A stretch of 64,000 bases of DNA from Bacillus sp. X1(2014) (GCF_007678255.1 NZ_VEED01000010.1:62001-126000), one strand, 5' to 3'. Shown: positions 44,680 to 54,515, counted from the first letter of the stretch. Notes: generated by a model from the sequence alone, not told the origin. A program made the numbers and translations.

Positions 44680-45858
44680 ATGAAAAAGTTACTATCTATT
44701 ATCACTATGATTCTTTTTATTACTAGTATCGCACTTGTCGGCTGTGGGAAGGATAGCAGCACAACTAGCAGCGGAAGCGAAGAGACAGAGAACACTAAAA
44801 CCGAAGAAACAGCAGCAGTTTCAGGTCCAATAACGATCAACCAAGATATCCCTGATCAAGAGATTTTAAGTAAAGGTCCAAGTGGGGAAGCAGCCGTTTC
44901 TGCAAAAATGTTGAAGCTTGCGGAAGAAGAAGTACAAAAGATTAAGGAAGGCAAATACACAGCGGCGATTGTCATGCACTATGCTGGGAATGACTGGGCA
45001 ACCGCTCAAATCGATGGATTAAAAGCAACTTTTGCAAAAATGGGAATTAAAGTGGTTGCCGTAACAGATGCCCAGTTCAAAGCTGAAAAACAAGTATCAG
45101 ATATCGAAACGGTTTTAGCTAAAAAACCAGATATTATCGTTGGTATCCCGGTAGACCCTGTTTCAACTGCCTCTGCTTTTAAGAAAGCGGCAGATGCAGG
45201 AGTGAAAGTCGTGTTTATGGATAATAAACCTAACGGATTAGAAGCCGGCAAGGATTATGTGAGTGTAGTTTCTGCGGACAACTATGGAAATGGTGTTCAA
45301 GCAGCGGAGATCATGGCGAAACAACTTGGTGAAAAAGGAAAAATCGGTGTTATCTATCATGATGCGGATTACTTTGTAACAAAACAGCGTACAGAAGCCT
45401 TTGAAAAAACAATCAAGGAAAAATATCCAAAAATAAAAATAGTTGAACGAGGCGGCATTATTGGTCCTAACGATGGTGAGAAAGTTGCATCTGGAATGCT
45501 GACCAAAAATCGTGATCTTGATGGAATGTTTGTCGTTTGGGACGTTCCAGCTGAAGGTGCTTTGGCAGCAGCGCGTACCGCAGGAAAGAAGGATTTTGTC
45601 ATTACGACTATTGATTTAGGGACAAACGTTGCTTTAGACATTGCATCAAATGGTTTGATTAAAGGTCTAGGTGCTCAGCTGCCATATGACCAGGGGATTT
45701 CAGAAGCGGTTTTAGCTGGTTATTCTTTACTTGGTAAGGAAGCACCTGCCTATGTAGCTGTTCCGGCTTTAAATGTAACGAAAGAAAATGTATTAGATGC
45801 ATGGAAACTTGTTTACCACCAAGAGGCACCAAAATCAATTCAAGGTGCGACGAAATAA
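44680..45858 (+). CDS. Sugar ABC transporter substrate-binding lipoprotein 2
   Basis: 392-residue lipoprotein: signal peptide with lipobox LVGC (C22), a Ser/Thr/Glu linker and a type-I binding fold. It is the closest relative of the kinase-fused domain: both have GNDWA/GNNWA, DYVSVVSADNYGNG, VIYHDAD, FVTKQR, FVVWD and ITTIDLGTN. ATG follows AGGGGG. It has its own operator and a terminator and no transporter partner next to it, so it may feed the first transporter or the orphan ATPase at 48148, or act in sensing. Confidence 0.9.
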   Translation: MKKLLSIITMILFITSIALVGCGKDSSTTSSGSEETENTKTEETAAVSGPITINQDIPDQEILSKGPSGEAAVSAKMLKLAEEEVQKIKEGKYTAAIVMHYAGNDWATAQIDGLKATFAKMGIKVVAVTDAQFKAEKQVSDIETVLAKKPDIIVGIPVDPVSTASAFKKAADAGVKVVFMDNKPNGLEAGKDYVSVVSADNYGNGVQAAEIMAKQLGEKGKIGVIYHDADYFVTKQRTEAFEKTIKEKYPKIKIVERGGIIGPNDGEKVASGMLTKNRDLDGMFVVWDVPAEGALAAARTAGKKDFVITTIDLGTNVALDIASNGLIKGLGAQLPYDQGISEAVLAGYSLLGKEAPAYVAVPALNVTKENVLDAWKLVYHQEAPKSIQGATK

Positions 45859-45876
45859 ACTACTAGCTGTATAGAT

Positions 45877-45905
45877 AAAGAGGCTCGATTTTAAGAGCCT
45901 CTTTT
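45877..45905 (+). terminator. Intrinsic terminator after binding-protein gene 2
   Basis: AAAGAGGCTC / GAGCCTCTTT stem with loop GATTTTAA, followed by T. Confidence 0.88.
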
Positions 45906-45987
45906 ATGTTAGAAAAACTCCCTATTTATCTACTGCAGTCGAAGTCTACCTTAAGTCAAAAAGAAGGAATAAGAAGTTTTATTTAAA

Positions 45988-46833
45988 TTGAAAGGAGACA
46001 TACGTCACGGCGTGCTAAACTCTACTATTCTTTTAAAAACTCCCCGGTTTATTACAATTAAAGAAATAAATGAAAAAAGCCCCAATTGGATTGACAAGCA
46101 TTCCGCACCTGATGATACAGAGATTATCTATATTCAACAGGGTTATGTAGAATTTACTTTTGAAAACAAACCATTTATCGGGCAAGAAGGAGATCTTATT
46201 ATTCTTCATCCTTTTAGTCATATTGAAGGAAAACTATGTACTGATGATACTTTTAAAGCAATTTATATATGTATGTCAAATCTGCATATCAATGGTAATG
46301 ATAAAGGTTGGTTGACCAATTCTAGTGATTTTCCAGTTATTCATTTACAAGAGGAAAAAAAGGAGATTGATAATTATTTAAAAGTTATTTTAAGCGAATA
46401 TCGAATGAAACACGCTGGATATCATGATGTCATTTCTTCCATTTTGCAAGCCGCTATTATTAAAATTACTCGTCTGTTGAAAAATTCGTATCATCAATCC
46501 TTTTCTTCGATATGCTTTGAAGTAAAAAAATATATAGAAGAAAATTTTAGACAAGAGCTGACGTTAAACGATTTAGCGAATCTAGTTTATGTAAGCCCAT
46601 ACCACTTAGTTCATGTTTTTAAAGAGGAAGTAGGGATGCCTCCTATACAATATTTAATTCATTGTCGTATCGGAGAAGCAAAACGTTTGCTTAAGCATTC
46701 GAATCTTACTGTAAAAGAAATTGCTGTTATTATTGGATACGAAAATCCAAACTACTTTAATTTTTTGTTTAAAAAAACTACAGGAAACCCGCCTGGTAAG
46801 TTCAGAAAAATGAAAACCTTATGCTCTACTTAA
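45988..46833 (+). CDS. AraC-family regulator with N-terminal cupin-type domain
   Basis: 281-residue transcription regulator. N-terminal sensing domain (about 1-150, EIIYIQQGYVEFTFEN, EGDLIILHPFSHIEG) and a C-terminal pair of helix-turn-helix motifs (about 175-278: LTLNDLANLVYVSPYHLVHVFKEE and TVKEIAVIIGYENPNYFNFLFKK). The 5' end is uncertain: TTG at 45988 or GTG at 46012, since AAAGGAG lies between them. Probably a sugar-responsive activator for nearby genes. Paralogue of the regulator at 47120. Confidence 0.88.
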   Translation: MKGDIRHGVLNSTILLKTPRFITIKEINEKSPNWIDKHSAPDDTEIIYIQQGYVEFTFENKPFIGQEGDLIILHPFSHIEGKLCTDDTFKAIYICMSNLHINGNDKGWLTNSSDFPVIHLQEEKKEIDNYLKVILSEYRMKHAGYHDVISSILQAAIIKITRLLKNSYHQSFSSICFEVKKYIEENFRQELTLNDLANLVYVSPYHLVHVFKEEVGMPPIQYLIHCRIGEAKRLLKHSNLTVKEIAVIIGYENPNYFNFLFKKTTGNPPGKFRKMKTLCST

Positions 46834-46919
46834 CGATTTAATGATTATGAGGATAAGAGCTTTTTTATTGAAAAATTTTAACAAGGTCTATAGCAATTAT
46901 AAAAGGGACGTATGGCATG

Positions 46920-46951
46920 AGCAATTCTTCATTTAGAAGAATTGCTTTTTT
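46920..46951 (+). terminator. Intrinsic terminator after the first AraC gene
   Basis: AGCAATTCTTC / GAAGAATTGCT stem, short loop, then T-run. The rest of the gap up to 47119 shows no gene. Confidence 0.82.
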
Positions 46952-47119
46952 GGTATGTGGAAGTTCTGATCATCTGTAGAATATAGATAAGGAATATGCT
47001 GGTGCGTCGAATAACTATAAAAAATGTATTAGATGATCCGAAACATTGTACACCAAAGACCTAAAAAGGGTTCCATTTTAATGTTAAGGCAACCTCTTCT
47101 ATTATTAAAACAGTATTTG

Positions 47120-47929
47120 CTAGGATAACTTTTTTCTAAACTTTCCTGGAGAAAAACCGGTGTATTTTTTAAATAATAAGTTAAAATAGTTGGCATTGGG
47201 ATAGCCTACTTTGGAAGCGATTTCAACGATAGGAAAGTTTGTAGTAAGCAGCAAGGTTTTCGCTATATCAATTCTATAAGTAATAAGGTATTGAATTGGT
47301 GAACTCCCTGTCTCATCTTTAAAGGTGTGGGCTAGGTGATACGGGTTTACAAAAACAATATTGGCTAATTCGTTCAGAGAAAGATCACGATTATAGTTTT
47401 CAGATATATATTTTTTTACTTTATCAGAGATAGAGGCACTTTGACTAGAATTTGTTGAACACAAAATACGAAGGATTTTAATGATTAATGTTATTAATAG
47501 GGAAGAAATGATTTCTTGAGAACCAGGGTCATTATTTTTATATTCCTCATGAATATCCTCTATATACTTTTGGATTGTTATATGCTGATCTTGAACATTC
47601 AAAATCGGTATTCCATCGTCCTGGATAATTGATCCTACTGGGAGAGGTGATAAATGTAAACCAGAAAAAGTTAAAGAGAATCCTTTTAAACTACTATCGA
47701 CACAAGATGCGGTTTCATGTTCAAGATTAGAATTAATAAGGAGTAGGTCTCCTCTATTCACCGTTAAGGTTTGACCGTTTAGAATAAAATTCGCATTTCC
47801 TTCTTGAATAAACATAATCTCGGTACATTCATGTTTATGTAATGCTTTACATTTTTGCTTGTGGTCATGGTTGAGTTTCACAACCGAGTTAAGATGAGGA
47901 GTTTTTATTAATGTCGGTAATTGGTTCAT
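47120..47929 (-). CDS. AraC-family regulator 2
   Basis: 269-residue AraC-type protein: cupin-like N-terminal domain with HKHECTEIMFIQEGNANF and RGDLLLINSNLEHE, and a C-terminal double HTH (LSLNELANIVFVNPYHLAHTFKDE, IVEIASKVGYPNANYFNLLFKKY). ATG follows AGAGGAGGTC. It is divergent from the orphan ABC ATPase gene at 48148, with a 218-base intergenic region that probably holds its operators, so that ATPase is its most likely target. Confidence 0.9.
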   Translation of the reverse strand: MNQLPTLIKTPHLNSVVKLNHDHKQKCKALHKHECTEIMFIQEGNANFILNGQTLTVNRGDLLLINSNLEHETASCVDSSLKGFSLTFSGLHLSPLPVGSIIQDDGIPILNVQDQHITIQKYIEDIHEEYKNNDPGSQEIISSLLITLIIKILRILCSTNSSQSASISDKVKKYISENYNRDLSLNELANIVFVNPYHLAHTFKDETGSSPIQYLITYRIDIAKTLLLTTNFPIVEIASKVGYPNANYFNLLFKKYTGFSPGKFRKKLS

Positions 47930-48147
47930 AAGACCTCCTCTAGAGTTATTACTAATGTTTTAATAAAATAGAAAAATTATAAAATTCAGTAATATTATTG
48001 ATAAATTAGCTATTTAATTCAATACAAATAGTGAAAACCCACAAGAATCTATATTTTTTAAACAATAATTTTAATTTTACAATCGAATTTATGTATCCTA
48101 AACTGAAGAAAACTGTATCAAATGGTTACTTAAGAAGAGGTGTGAGG

Positions 48148-49647
48148 ATGCTATTAAGATTAAATCACATAAGTAAATCCTTTTTTGATAATAGAGTGTT
48201 AAACGATATCAGCCTAGAAGTAAAAGCTGGAGAAATTCATGCTTTAATTGGTGGGAATGGAGCGGGGAAATCAACTTTAGTTAACATTGCGTCCGGTGTA
48301 TATAAACCTGATTATGGAGAAATCACAGTCAATCAACAATTGGTCCAATTTGATTCCCCTTATCATGCCCAACGCTATGGAATAGGTGTTATTCATCAGA
48401 CGCCAGTTTTGGTGCCAAGAATGAGTGTGGCGGATAATATTTTCTTTGGAATCGAACCGAAAATATTAAAGTTTTTTGTGAATTATAAGCAAATGAGTTT
48501 AGAGGCTGCAAGAGTTCTAGACGAACTTGGTGTCAAAATCAATCCGAAAGAAAAAGTAATGAATATACCCGTTCGCTATCATTATCTAATATCAATCGCC
48601 AAAGCCATTGTTCAAAAATCAAAAATTCTCTTTATGGATGAACCGACTGCAAACTTAACTGAGCAGGAAAGAGAGAACCTTTTTAAAATTATAAAAAAAT
48701 ATAAAGACGCCGGAGTCGGAATTGTCTTTATTACTCATAGATTAAATGAAATTCACGAGTTATGTGACAAGGTTACAATTATTCGTGATGGAAGACATAT
48801 ATCAACTCACCATGTAAAGGATATCACATTGAAAGAAATGACCAATTTAATGCTTGGATATAATCTAAGCCATTATTATCCCCCTCTTAATGAAATAACA
48901 GGGGGAGAATTACTACGAGTTGAAAGGTTAACCAAGAAACCCTATTTAGAGACTGTGAACTTAACGCTTCATGAGGGTGAAATCATCGGCATTGCAGGTT
49001 TAGCAGGCTCTGGTAAAACTGAACTTGCCCAAATTATTTTTGGGCAACGAAAAAAAGACAGTGGCAGCATCTATTGGAAGAATAGTGAGATTAATTTTAA
49101 GCATCCTATTCAAGCTGTTCATAACCGTTTTGGGTACGTCAATGACAATCGCTTAACATCGGGGTTATTTATGAATATGAGTGTCACAAATAACTTAACC
49201 TTTGCAAGTTTGGAAACGCAAAATAGTTTAAGATTGGTAGGTCGGAATTTCGAAGTAGATCAATCTATTGATCAGGTTATTGATCTTAATATTAAGGTCG
49301 ATCATATTCATCAAAATGTTCGATATTTAAGCGGCGGCAACCAACAAAAGGTCATGCTGGGAAGATGGTTAATGAAGGAAAGTGATCTTTATATTTTGGA
49401 TGAGCCCACCATTGGGGTAGATATAGGCAGCAGGACCGATATCTATCTGAAGATCCACGAGCTTGCAAAACAAGGGAAAGGAATTATTATTATCTCCTCT
49501 GATACATCAGAGCTGCTTGGGTTATGTAACCGCGTCTTGGTAATGCATAGGGGAACCATCGTTGCTAATGACATTAATGATCATTTCACTGAAGAAGATA
49601 TCATTCATTTTATGAATGGAATATGCCCAAACACTAAAACATCTTGA
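48148..49647 (+). CDS. Orphan RbsA-type sugar ABC ATPase
   Basis: 499-residue double-NBD ATPase. NBD1: Walker A GGNGAGKST (K41), Walker B LFMDEPTANL, but the signature position is degenerate (PVRYHYLISIAKA). NBD2: P-loop GLAGSGKTE, with the lysine retained where the other two ATPases here have arginine, signature LSGGNQQK, and YILDEPTIGVD. The start at 48148 follows GAGGTGTGAGG. It is a single-gene unit, ended by a terminator at 49667 and divergent from an AraC gene. No permease follows, so its partner must be encoded elsewhere in the window or genome. Confidence 0.87.
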   Translation: MLLRLNHISKSFFDNRVLNDISLEVKAGEIHALIGGNGAGKSTLVNIASGVYKPDYGEITVNQQLVQFDSPYHAQRYGIGVIHQTPVLVPRMSVADNIFFGIEPKILKFFVNYKQMSLEAARVLDELGVKINPKEKVMNIPVRYHYLISIAKAIVQKSKILFMDEPTANLTEQERENLFKIIKKYKDAGVGIVFITHRLNEIHELCDKVTIIRDGRHISTHHVKDITLKEMTNLMLGYNLSHYYPPLNEITGGELLRVERLTKKPYLETVNLTLHEGEIIGIAGLAGSGKTELAQIIFGQRKKDSGSIYWKNSEINFKHPIQAVHNRFGYVNDNRLTSGLFMNMSVTNNLTFASLETQNSLRLVGRNFEVDQSIDQVIDLNIKVDHIHQNVRYLSGGNQQKVMLGRWLMKESDLYILDEPTIGVDIGSRTDIYLKIHELAKQGKGIIIISSDTSELLGLCNRVLVMHRGTIVANDINDHFTEEDIIHFMNGICPNTKTS

Positions 49648-49666
49648 TAATTGAGTTTTGTATATT

Positions 49667-49707
49667 GACCATACAGTTCCTTATTAAAGGGCGTATGGTC
49701 TTTTTTT
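49667..49707 (+). terminator. Intrinsic terminator after the orphan ATPase gene
   Basis: GACCATAC / GTATGGTC stem followed by seven T. Confidence 0.88.
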
Positions 49708-49958
49708 GTGATTGTTCAGTAAGGATTTAGTCCTTAATAGTAAATCGAGATATTTAAAATTGTTAAAAACGAAATATTTAAAAAACCGCAAGATTGTGAA
49801 ATTTTGACCCAAGATTATTAATTGTTGGATAGTGTTAATCCAAGTAACATTAGAGACAAGAAATCTTACTAACAAGTTAGTGAACAGATCCAAAAGTTAA
49901 TAGTTGTAAGCGGTTGCTCGTGAGTATTAGAAATCTGACTTTAAGGAGGTCAGCCTAC
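49708..49958 (+). promoter_or_regulatory. Control region of the second transporter operon
   Basis: AT-rich, no gene. It holds a perfect 14-bp palindrome ACTAACAAGTTAGT (49868-49881) and a cre-like TGTAAGCGGTTGCT (49905-49918), both upstream of the AAGGAGG site of the ATPase gene. A possible promoter is TTGTTG with TAACAT 17 bases on, just before the palindrome. Confidence 0.4.
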
Positions 49959-51461
49959 ATGAAAATGACTAAGGAGGTTAAAGACATTCCTCCATTGCTG
50001 GAAATGCGTAATATTTCAAAGAATTATTCCGGCATTACCGTTCTCCATAATATTAATCTAAAGATTCAAGCCGGTGAAATATTAGCGCTTGTAGGAGAAA
50101 ATGGAGCAGGTAAATCTACTTTAATCAAAATACTTTCCGGTGCGATTAAAGCGAATGGCGGCGAGCTTTTAATAAACGGAAAAAAAGTAGAATTTAACAC
50201 CCCTCTTGATGCAGAGAAAAGTGAAATTGTTACCGTGTACCAGGAGTTTAATTTATTTCCTGATTTATCGGTAACGGAAAACCTCTTTTATGCGAATTTT
50301 CATAAATCAAAGGGAACCATTAAATGGGCTGCATTGCACGATGAGGCCAAACGGTTTTTAAATGAATTCGGGGTCGATTTGCCAGTGGAAAAGCCAGTTT
50401 CCAGCCTCAGTATTGCCCAGAAGCAAATGTTGGAAATTGCCAAAGCGCTATATAGAAATGCCCAACTTATGATATTGGATGAACCAACGGCTGTTTTAGG
50501 CGGAGATGATGTAGATCGGCTTCTATCAATCGTAAAAGAGCTGCAAAAGCGCGGAGTAGCAGTAATATTCATTTCCCATCGATTAAATGAAATATTTGGG
50601 TTGGCTGATCGATATTTGGTGTTAAAGGATGGTCAGCAAATAGGGGACGGTGAGATTAGAGACACCGATCCAGACCAATTGATTGCCATGATGGTGGGAC
50701 GTCATATTAAGACAGCACCGCGTACCAAAATTAATTATGAAGAAAACGAAGTGGTCCTTAAGGTGGAAGGGCTAAACCGAAAAGGTGTCCTTCATAACAT
50801 TAATTTCAACCTTCATAAAGGAGAAGTACTGGGGATTGCTGGATTAAGGGGGGCTGGAAGGACAGAGCTGGTAAGAGCGATATTTGGAGCCGATCCCATT
50901 GATTCAGGACACATTTTTGTAGATGGACTTCAGGTAATGAATTCTTCCCCTCGAGTTGCCATTCAAAATGGAATCGGATTAGTGCCCGAAGACCGTGGAA
51001 GACAGGGATTATTCAAAAATCTATCATGTTTGCAAAATATGTTTATGGCTAGCAATAAAAACAAGTTGATCAAACGCGACATGGAACAAGAGCAAGCAGA
51101 AAATTATGTGGACATGCTGAAAATTAAATTACCCCATTTGAGCTCACTCGTCGGCAGTCTCTCTGGCGGGAATCAGCAAAAAATAGTACTTGCCAAATGG
51201 CTGGAGTCAGGGATTAGGGTTCTTCTACTTGATGAACCAACTAGAGGGGTGGATGTTGGAGCTAAAGCACAAATTTATTCAGTGGTAAGGGACTTATGCG
51301 AACAAGGATTGTCTGTCGTCCTGATTTCATCCGAATTACCGGAAATTTTAGAGAACAGTCATCGAGTGCTTGTGATGTGCAAAGGTGAAATTACTGGAGA
51401 AATGGATCATGAATCAGCCACTGAAGAAGGAATTATGAAATATGCCGTAGGAGGGTTGTAA
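49959..51461 (+). CDS. Sugar ABC transporter ATPase, RbsA type (second transporter)
   Basis: 500-residue double-NBD ATPase. NBD1 Walker A GENGAGKST and Walker B LILDEPTAVLGG, NBD2 P-loop GLRGAGRTE, signature LSGGNQQK and LLLDEPTRGVDVG. The start at 49959 follows AAGGAGGTC; the longer frame to 49914 is upstream of that site. First gene of the long catabolic operon: two bases separate it from the permease gene. Confidence 0.9.
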   Translation: MKMTKEVKDIPPLLEMRNISKNYSGITVLHNINLKIQAGEILALVGENGAGKSTLIKILSGAIKANGGELLINGKKVEFNTPLDAEKSEIVTVYQEFNLFPDLSVTENLFYANFHKSKGTIKWAALHDEAKRFLNEFGVDLPVEKPVSSLSIAQKQMLEIAKALYRNAQLMILDEPTAVLGGDDVDRLLSIVKELQKRGVAVIFISHRLNEIFGLADRYLVLKDGQQIGDGEIRDTDPDQLIAMMVGRHIKTAPRTKINYEENEVVLKVEGLNRKGVLHNINFNLHKGEVLGIAGLRGAGRTELVRAIFGADPIDSGHIFVDGLQVMNSSPRVAIQNGIGLVPEDRGRQGLFKNLSCLQNMFMASNKNKLIKRDMEQEQAENYVDMLKIKLPHLSSLVGSLSGGNQQKIVLAKWLESGIRVLLLDEPTRGVDVGAKAQIYSVVRDLCEQGLSVVLISSELPEILENSHRVLVMCKGEITGEMDHESATEEGIMKYAVGGL

Positions 51462-51463
51462 AA

Positions 51464-52489
51464 ATGAAAAATGAATTATCTCTTCATTCTGAAGCAACTG
51501 TGGCGGAACAATTGCCTAAGAACAGCGCCTTGAAACAGTTTTTAAAGCAATACCGAGTGACTATTCTTCTATTTGTTGTCGTCCTGGCTTTAACAGCTGT
51601 GTTGACGCCAGAATTCTTCAATGTAACCAATATTACAAACGTAGTGCGGCAGGCCTCCGTAGTGGGAGTGGTTGCCATCGGGATGACCTTTGTCATTCTA
51701 ACAGGTGGGATTGACCTTTCGGTAGGAGCCATTCTGGCAGTCTCTGGAGTATCATTCGCAATGATGCTAAATAGTGGTTTATCCATTCCGCTAGCTATGT
51801 TAGTAGTCATCCTCATTGGAATTTTCATTGGAATGATCAACGGAATAGGCTCCACCTTTCTGGGGATTCAACCCTTTATCATGACACTAGCTACAATGGC
51901 GGTTGGAAATGGGGCTGCTTTACTTTTATCAAACGGTGCCCCTCAGAGTTTCAATGTGAACAGCAAAATTGTAGATTTGTTAGGTAATGGAGGAATTGGT
52001 CCTATACCTGGCCCAGTGATTTTATTCGCCATAATTGCCCTCATTTCATGGCTGTCACTTAAATACCTACCTTTTGGAAGATTTGTTTACGGTGTTGGAG
52101 GCAGTATCGATGCGGCACGTCTATCGGGCGTCAGAACAACACGCATCTTACTTTTTGTCTATGCAATCAGCGGTATATGTGCTGCCGTAGCAGGAGTTAT
52201 TAATGCTTCAAGGCTCTATGTTGGTCACCCAACTGCAGACAGCAATATTATGCTGGATAGTATTGCGGCGGTTGTAATCGGCGGAACCAGTTTAATGGGT
52301 GGCCGAGGCGGAGTTGGCGGAACCATTCTTGGCGCTTTGTTATTGGCAATGGTTGCGAATCTATTAAATTTACTAGGAGTTTCACCATTCAATCAGCAAA
52401 TTGCGAAAGGTGTTATTATTGTAGCCGCAGTTCTGTTCACAATGCCGAATTTAAAGCAGCATATCAAACAACAGTGGACAGGTTTATGA
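51464..52489 (+). CDS. Sugar ABC transporter permease, RbsC type (second transporter)
   Basis: 341-residue membrane permease with a polar 28-residue N-terminus, 8-10 hydrophobic segments, the family motif TGGIDLSVGAILAVSG and the coupling segment GSIDAARLSGV. GGTSLMGGRGGVGGT near the C-terminus is typical. It pairs with the ATPase at 49959 and the binding protein at 52571. Confidence 0.91.
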   Translation: MKNELSLHSEATVAEQLPKNSALKQFLKQYRVTILLFVVVLALTAVLTPEFFNVTNITNVVRQASVVGVVAIGMTFVILTGGIDLSVGAILAVSGVSFAMMLNSGLSIPLAMLVVILIGIFIGMINGIGSTFLGIQPFIMTLATMAVGNGAALLLSNGAPQSFNVNSKIVDLLGNGGIGPIPGPVILFAIIALISWLSLKYLPFGRFVYGVGGSIDAARLSGVRTTRILLFVYAISGICAAVAGVINASRLYVGHPTADSNIMLDSIAAVVIGGTSLMGGRGGVGGTILGALLLAMVANLLNLLGVSPFNQQIAKGVIIVAAVLFTMPNLKQHIKQQWTGL

Positions 52490-52570
52490 TGGTAGATATT
52501 TTGGGGCAAAGGAGGAAAGTGGTACCTTTTAAAAGCTAGTCTAATTAGGAATTTAAGGGGGAGAAATTTT

Positions 52571-53620
52571 ATGAAGTTAAAAAAAATAAAAAGTTTAGTT
52601 GCCATCTCATCATTAATGTTTCTTGTGACTGCTTGTAATAGTAATTCATCTACCGAACCAACTGCCGCTACCAAATCAACAGGGCATGTAAAAATCGATT
52701 ATGGTCTTTACTGTGGATCTGATTGTCAGGCAGCCTTAACATTAAAAGCTTCTCCTGATTCGATCAAAGGAAAAGTGGGATTAGCGATTGCATCGACAAC
52801 ATTTCCTTATGGAGTAGCCGTTAAGAACAGGTCAGAGGAAGCGGCTAAGAAGTATTTCCCTAATATGGAGTTACTAGTCGGAGATGGCCAAAATGATCCC
52901 GTGGTGCAGACAAGACTCGTGGATGATTTTATTGCAAAGGGTATAAAGGTTTTAATCATAAATGCAGTTGAAAAGGATGCGTTGGCTCCGGCTGTTAAAA
53001 GAGCCGAAGCTGCAGGGATTAAGGTTATAGCATTTGACCGTACTGTTAATGCTCCTGTTCTCACTACAATAAAAGCCAATGATATAGATTTAGGATTGGC
53101 AGCGGGAAAAGACCTCGCGACTCGATTGAATGGTAAAGGTAATGTAGTCGAACTGCAAGGGAGCCCATCCGCCTCTCCTACTATTGATAGACACAAAGGG
53201 TTTATGAAAGCGCTTAAAGATTCTCCGGGAATTAAAGTGATTGCTAGTCAAAATGCCAACTATGATCAAGCACAGGGTCTGAAAGTAATGGAGGATTTAT
53301 TGCAAAGATTCCCTAAGGGCAAGATTGATGCCGTATTTACCCATGCTGACATTATGACGCTAGGTGCGATCCAGGCGATAAAAGCTGCAGGAAGAGAAAA
53401 GGAAATTAAAGTCATTAGTATTGATGGTCAACAAGCTGCTTTTGACAATATTTCAAAAGGAATTATAGATTCTACTGCAGTTTATCCTGTTGTCGTTCCT
53501 ATGAGTATTATTGCAGCTGCAAAAGCCTTAGCCGGTGAAGAAATGCCGGAATTCATTAAATTAGATGCACCAGTAGTGACAAAGGATAATGTATCAAAAT
53601 ATAACGGTACAACCTATTAA
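52571..53620 (+). CDS. Sugar-binding lipoprotein 3 (ribose-binding-protein type)
   Basis: 349-residue lipoprotein with lipobox VTAC (C22) and a type-I binding fold: GLAIASTTFPYGVAV, NDPVVQTRLVDDFIAKG, IAFDRTV, ELQGSPSASPTIDRHKGF, FTHADIMTLGAIQAIKAAGR and ISIDGQQAAF. It belongs to a different branch from binding proteins 1 and 2, so a second ligand is likely. The segment DYGLYCGSDCQAAL before the fold has two nearby cysteines. ATG follows AAGGGGGAG. Binding component of the second transporter. Confidence 0.9.
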   Translation: MKLKKIKSLVAISSLMFLVTACNSNSSTEPTAATKSTGHVKIDYGLYCGSDCQAALTLKASPDSIKGKVGLAIASTTFPYGVAVKNRSEEAAKKYFPNMELLVGDGQNDPVVQTRLVDDFIAKGIKVLIINAVEKDALAPAVKRAEAAGIKVIAFDRTVNAPVLTTIKANDIDLGLAAGKDLATRLNGKGNVVELQGSPSASPTIDRHKGFMKALKDSPGIKVIASQNANYDQAQGLKVMEDLLQRFPKGKIDAVFTHADIMTLGAIQAIKAAGREKEIKVISIDGQQAAFDNISKGIIDSTAVYPVVVPMSIIAAAKALAGEEMPEFIKLDAPVVTKDNVSKYNGTTY

Positions 53621-53645
53621 TTAATAAAATTTAGGAGGAATTACT

Positions 53646-54515
53646 ATGACAATGAAACTATCTTTTAACACTTGGCCTTATGCAAGCTTTCCAGTTTGGT
53701 TACCAGCCTATCCACTTGAAGAGGTAATCAAGCGTATTGCCAATATTGGTTATGACGGTATTGAAATCGGTGCTGCCAGCCCTCATAGCTATCCGCCTAC
53801 AACCACAAAAGAAAGACGTAAGAACATTAAAAGTGTTTTGGAGTATTACAATCTTGAAGTATCTAGTATGCTGCCTGGTCTTAGCGGCGGCCCTGGTCAT
53901 AACGTTGCTTCACCTATACCTGAAGAACGCCGGCATACTATTGAGCATTATAAACAAGTGGTTGAGCTATGTGCTGAGTTAGGAGGAAAAACAGTCCTTT
54001 ATATTCCAGGTTGGCAAGTTTTCGGAACAACTCGTAAACAGGCTTGGGCTTGGAGCCGTGAGGCACTTAGTGAAATCTCTAAAACGGCAGCGGACTATGG
54101 AGTTACGATGGTTATTGAACCTACCCCATTTGATAGTAATCTAGTTGATCGTTGTGACGATGCTATTGAGTTGATGCAAGAAGTGGCGGAACCTAATGTA
54201 AAGTTGATGTTTGATACTTTCCATGCCCTTTACCGGAAAGAGGTTTCATCAGATTATGTATACAGCATGGGTGAAAATCTCCACCATATTCATATTTCTG
54301 ATAATGATCGATTAGTTCCTGGACAAGGTAGAGGAGATTTCGTTTCTCTCATTAATGCACTTAAGGATATTAATTATGATGGATACCTAGCTATGGAGCT
54401 TGGATTCGACCGCCGCGATATTGAGCCGGACAACGTGGCACGTCAAGCATTCGAGTATCTGAAACCATTAGTGGATGAAGCCAATAAGAGCATGTTAATT
54501 AAAGCTGAAAGATAA
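53646..54515 (+). CDS. Xylose-isomerase-like TIM-barrel protein 3
   Basis: 289-residue paralogue of the protein at 43582: LSFNTWPYASFPVWLPAYPLEEV start, SMLPGLSGGPGHN, metal-site segments MVIEPTPF, MFDTFHALYRKE, HHIHISDNDR, AMELGFDRR. Probable epimerase, isomerase or keto-sugar-cleaving enzyme. ATG follows AGGAGGAAT. It sits between the binding-protein gene and an internal terminator, so it is transcribed more than the distal enzymes. Confidence 0.87.
   Translation: MTMKLSFNTWPYASFPVWLPAYPLEEVIKRIANIGYDGIEIGAASPHSYPPTTTKERRKNIKSVLEYYNLEVSSMLPGLSGGPGHNVASPIPEERRHTIEHYKQVVELCAELGGKTVLYIPGWQVFGTTRKQAWAWSREALSEISKTAADYGVTMVIEPTPFDSNLVDRCDDAIELMQEVAEPNVKLMFDTFHALYRKEVSSDYVYSMGENLHHIHISDNDRLVPGQGRGDFVSLINALKDINYDGYLAMELGFDRRDIEPDNVARQAFEYLKPLVDEANKSMLIKAER

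Noticed and set aside
52508..52535. Six-codon GTG frame after AAAGGAGG before binding-protein gene 3
   Set aside because: Too short to support and with no stem or rare-codon pattern of an attenuator; the real start has its own site further on.
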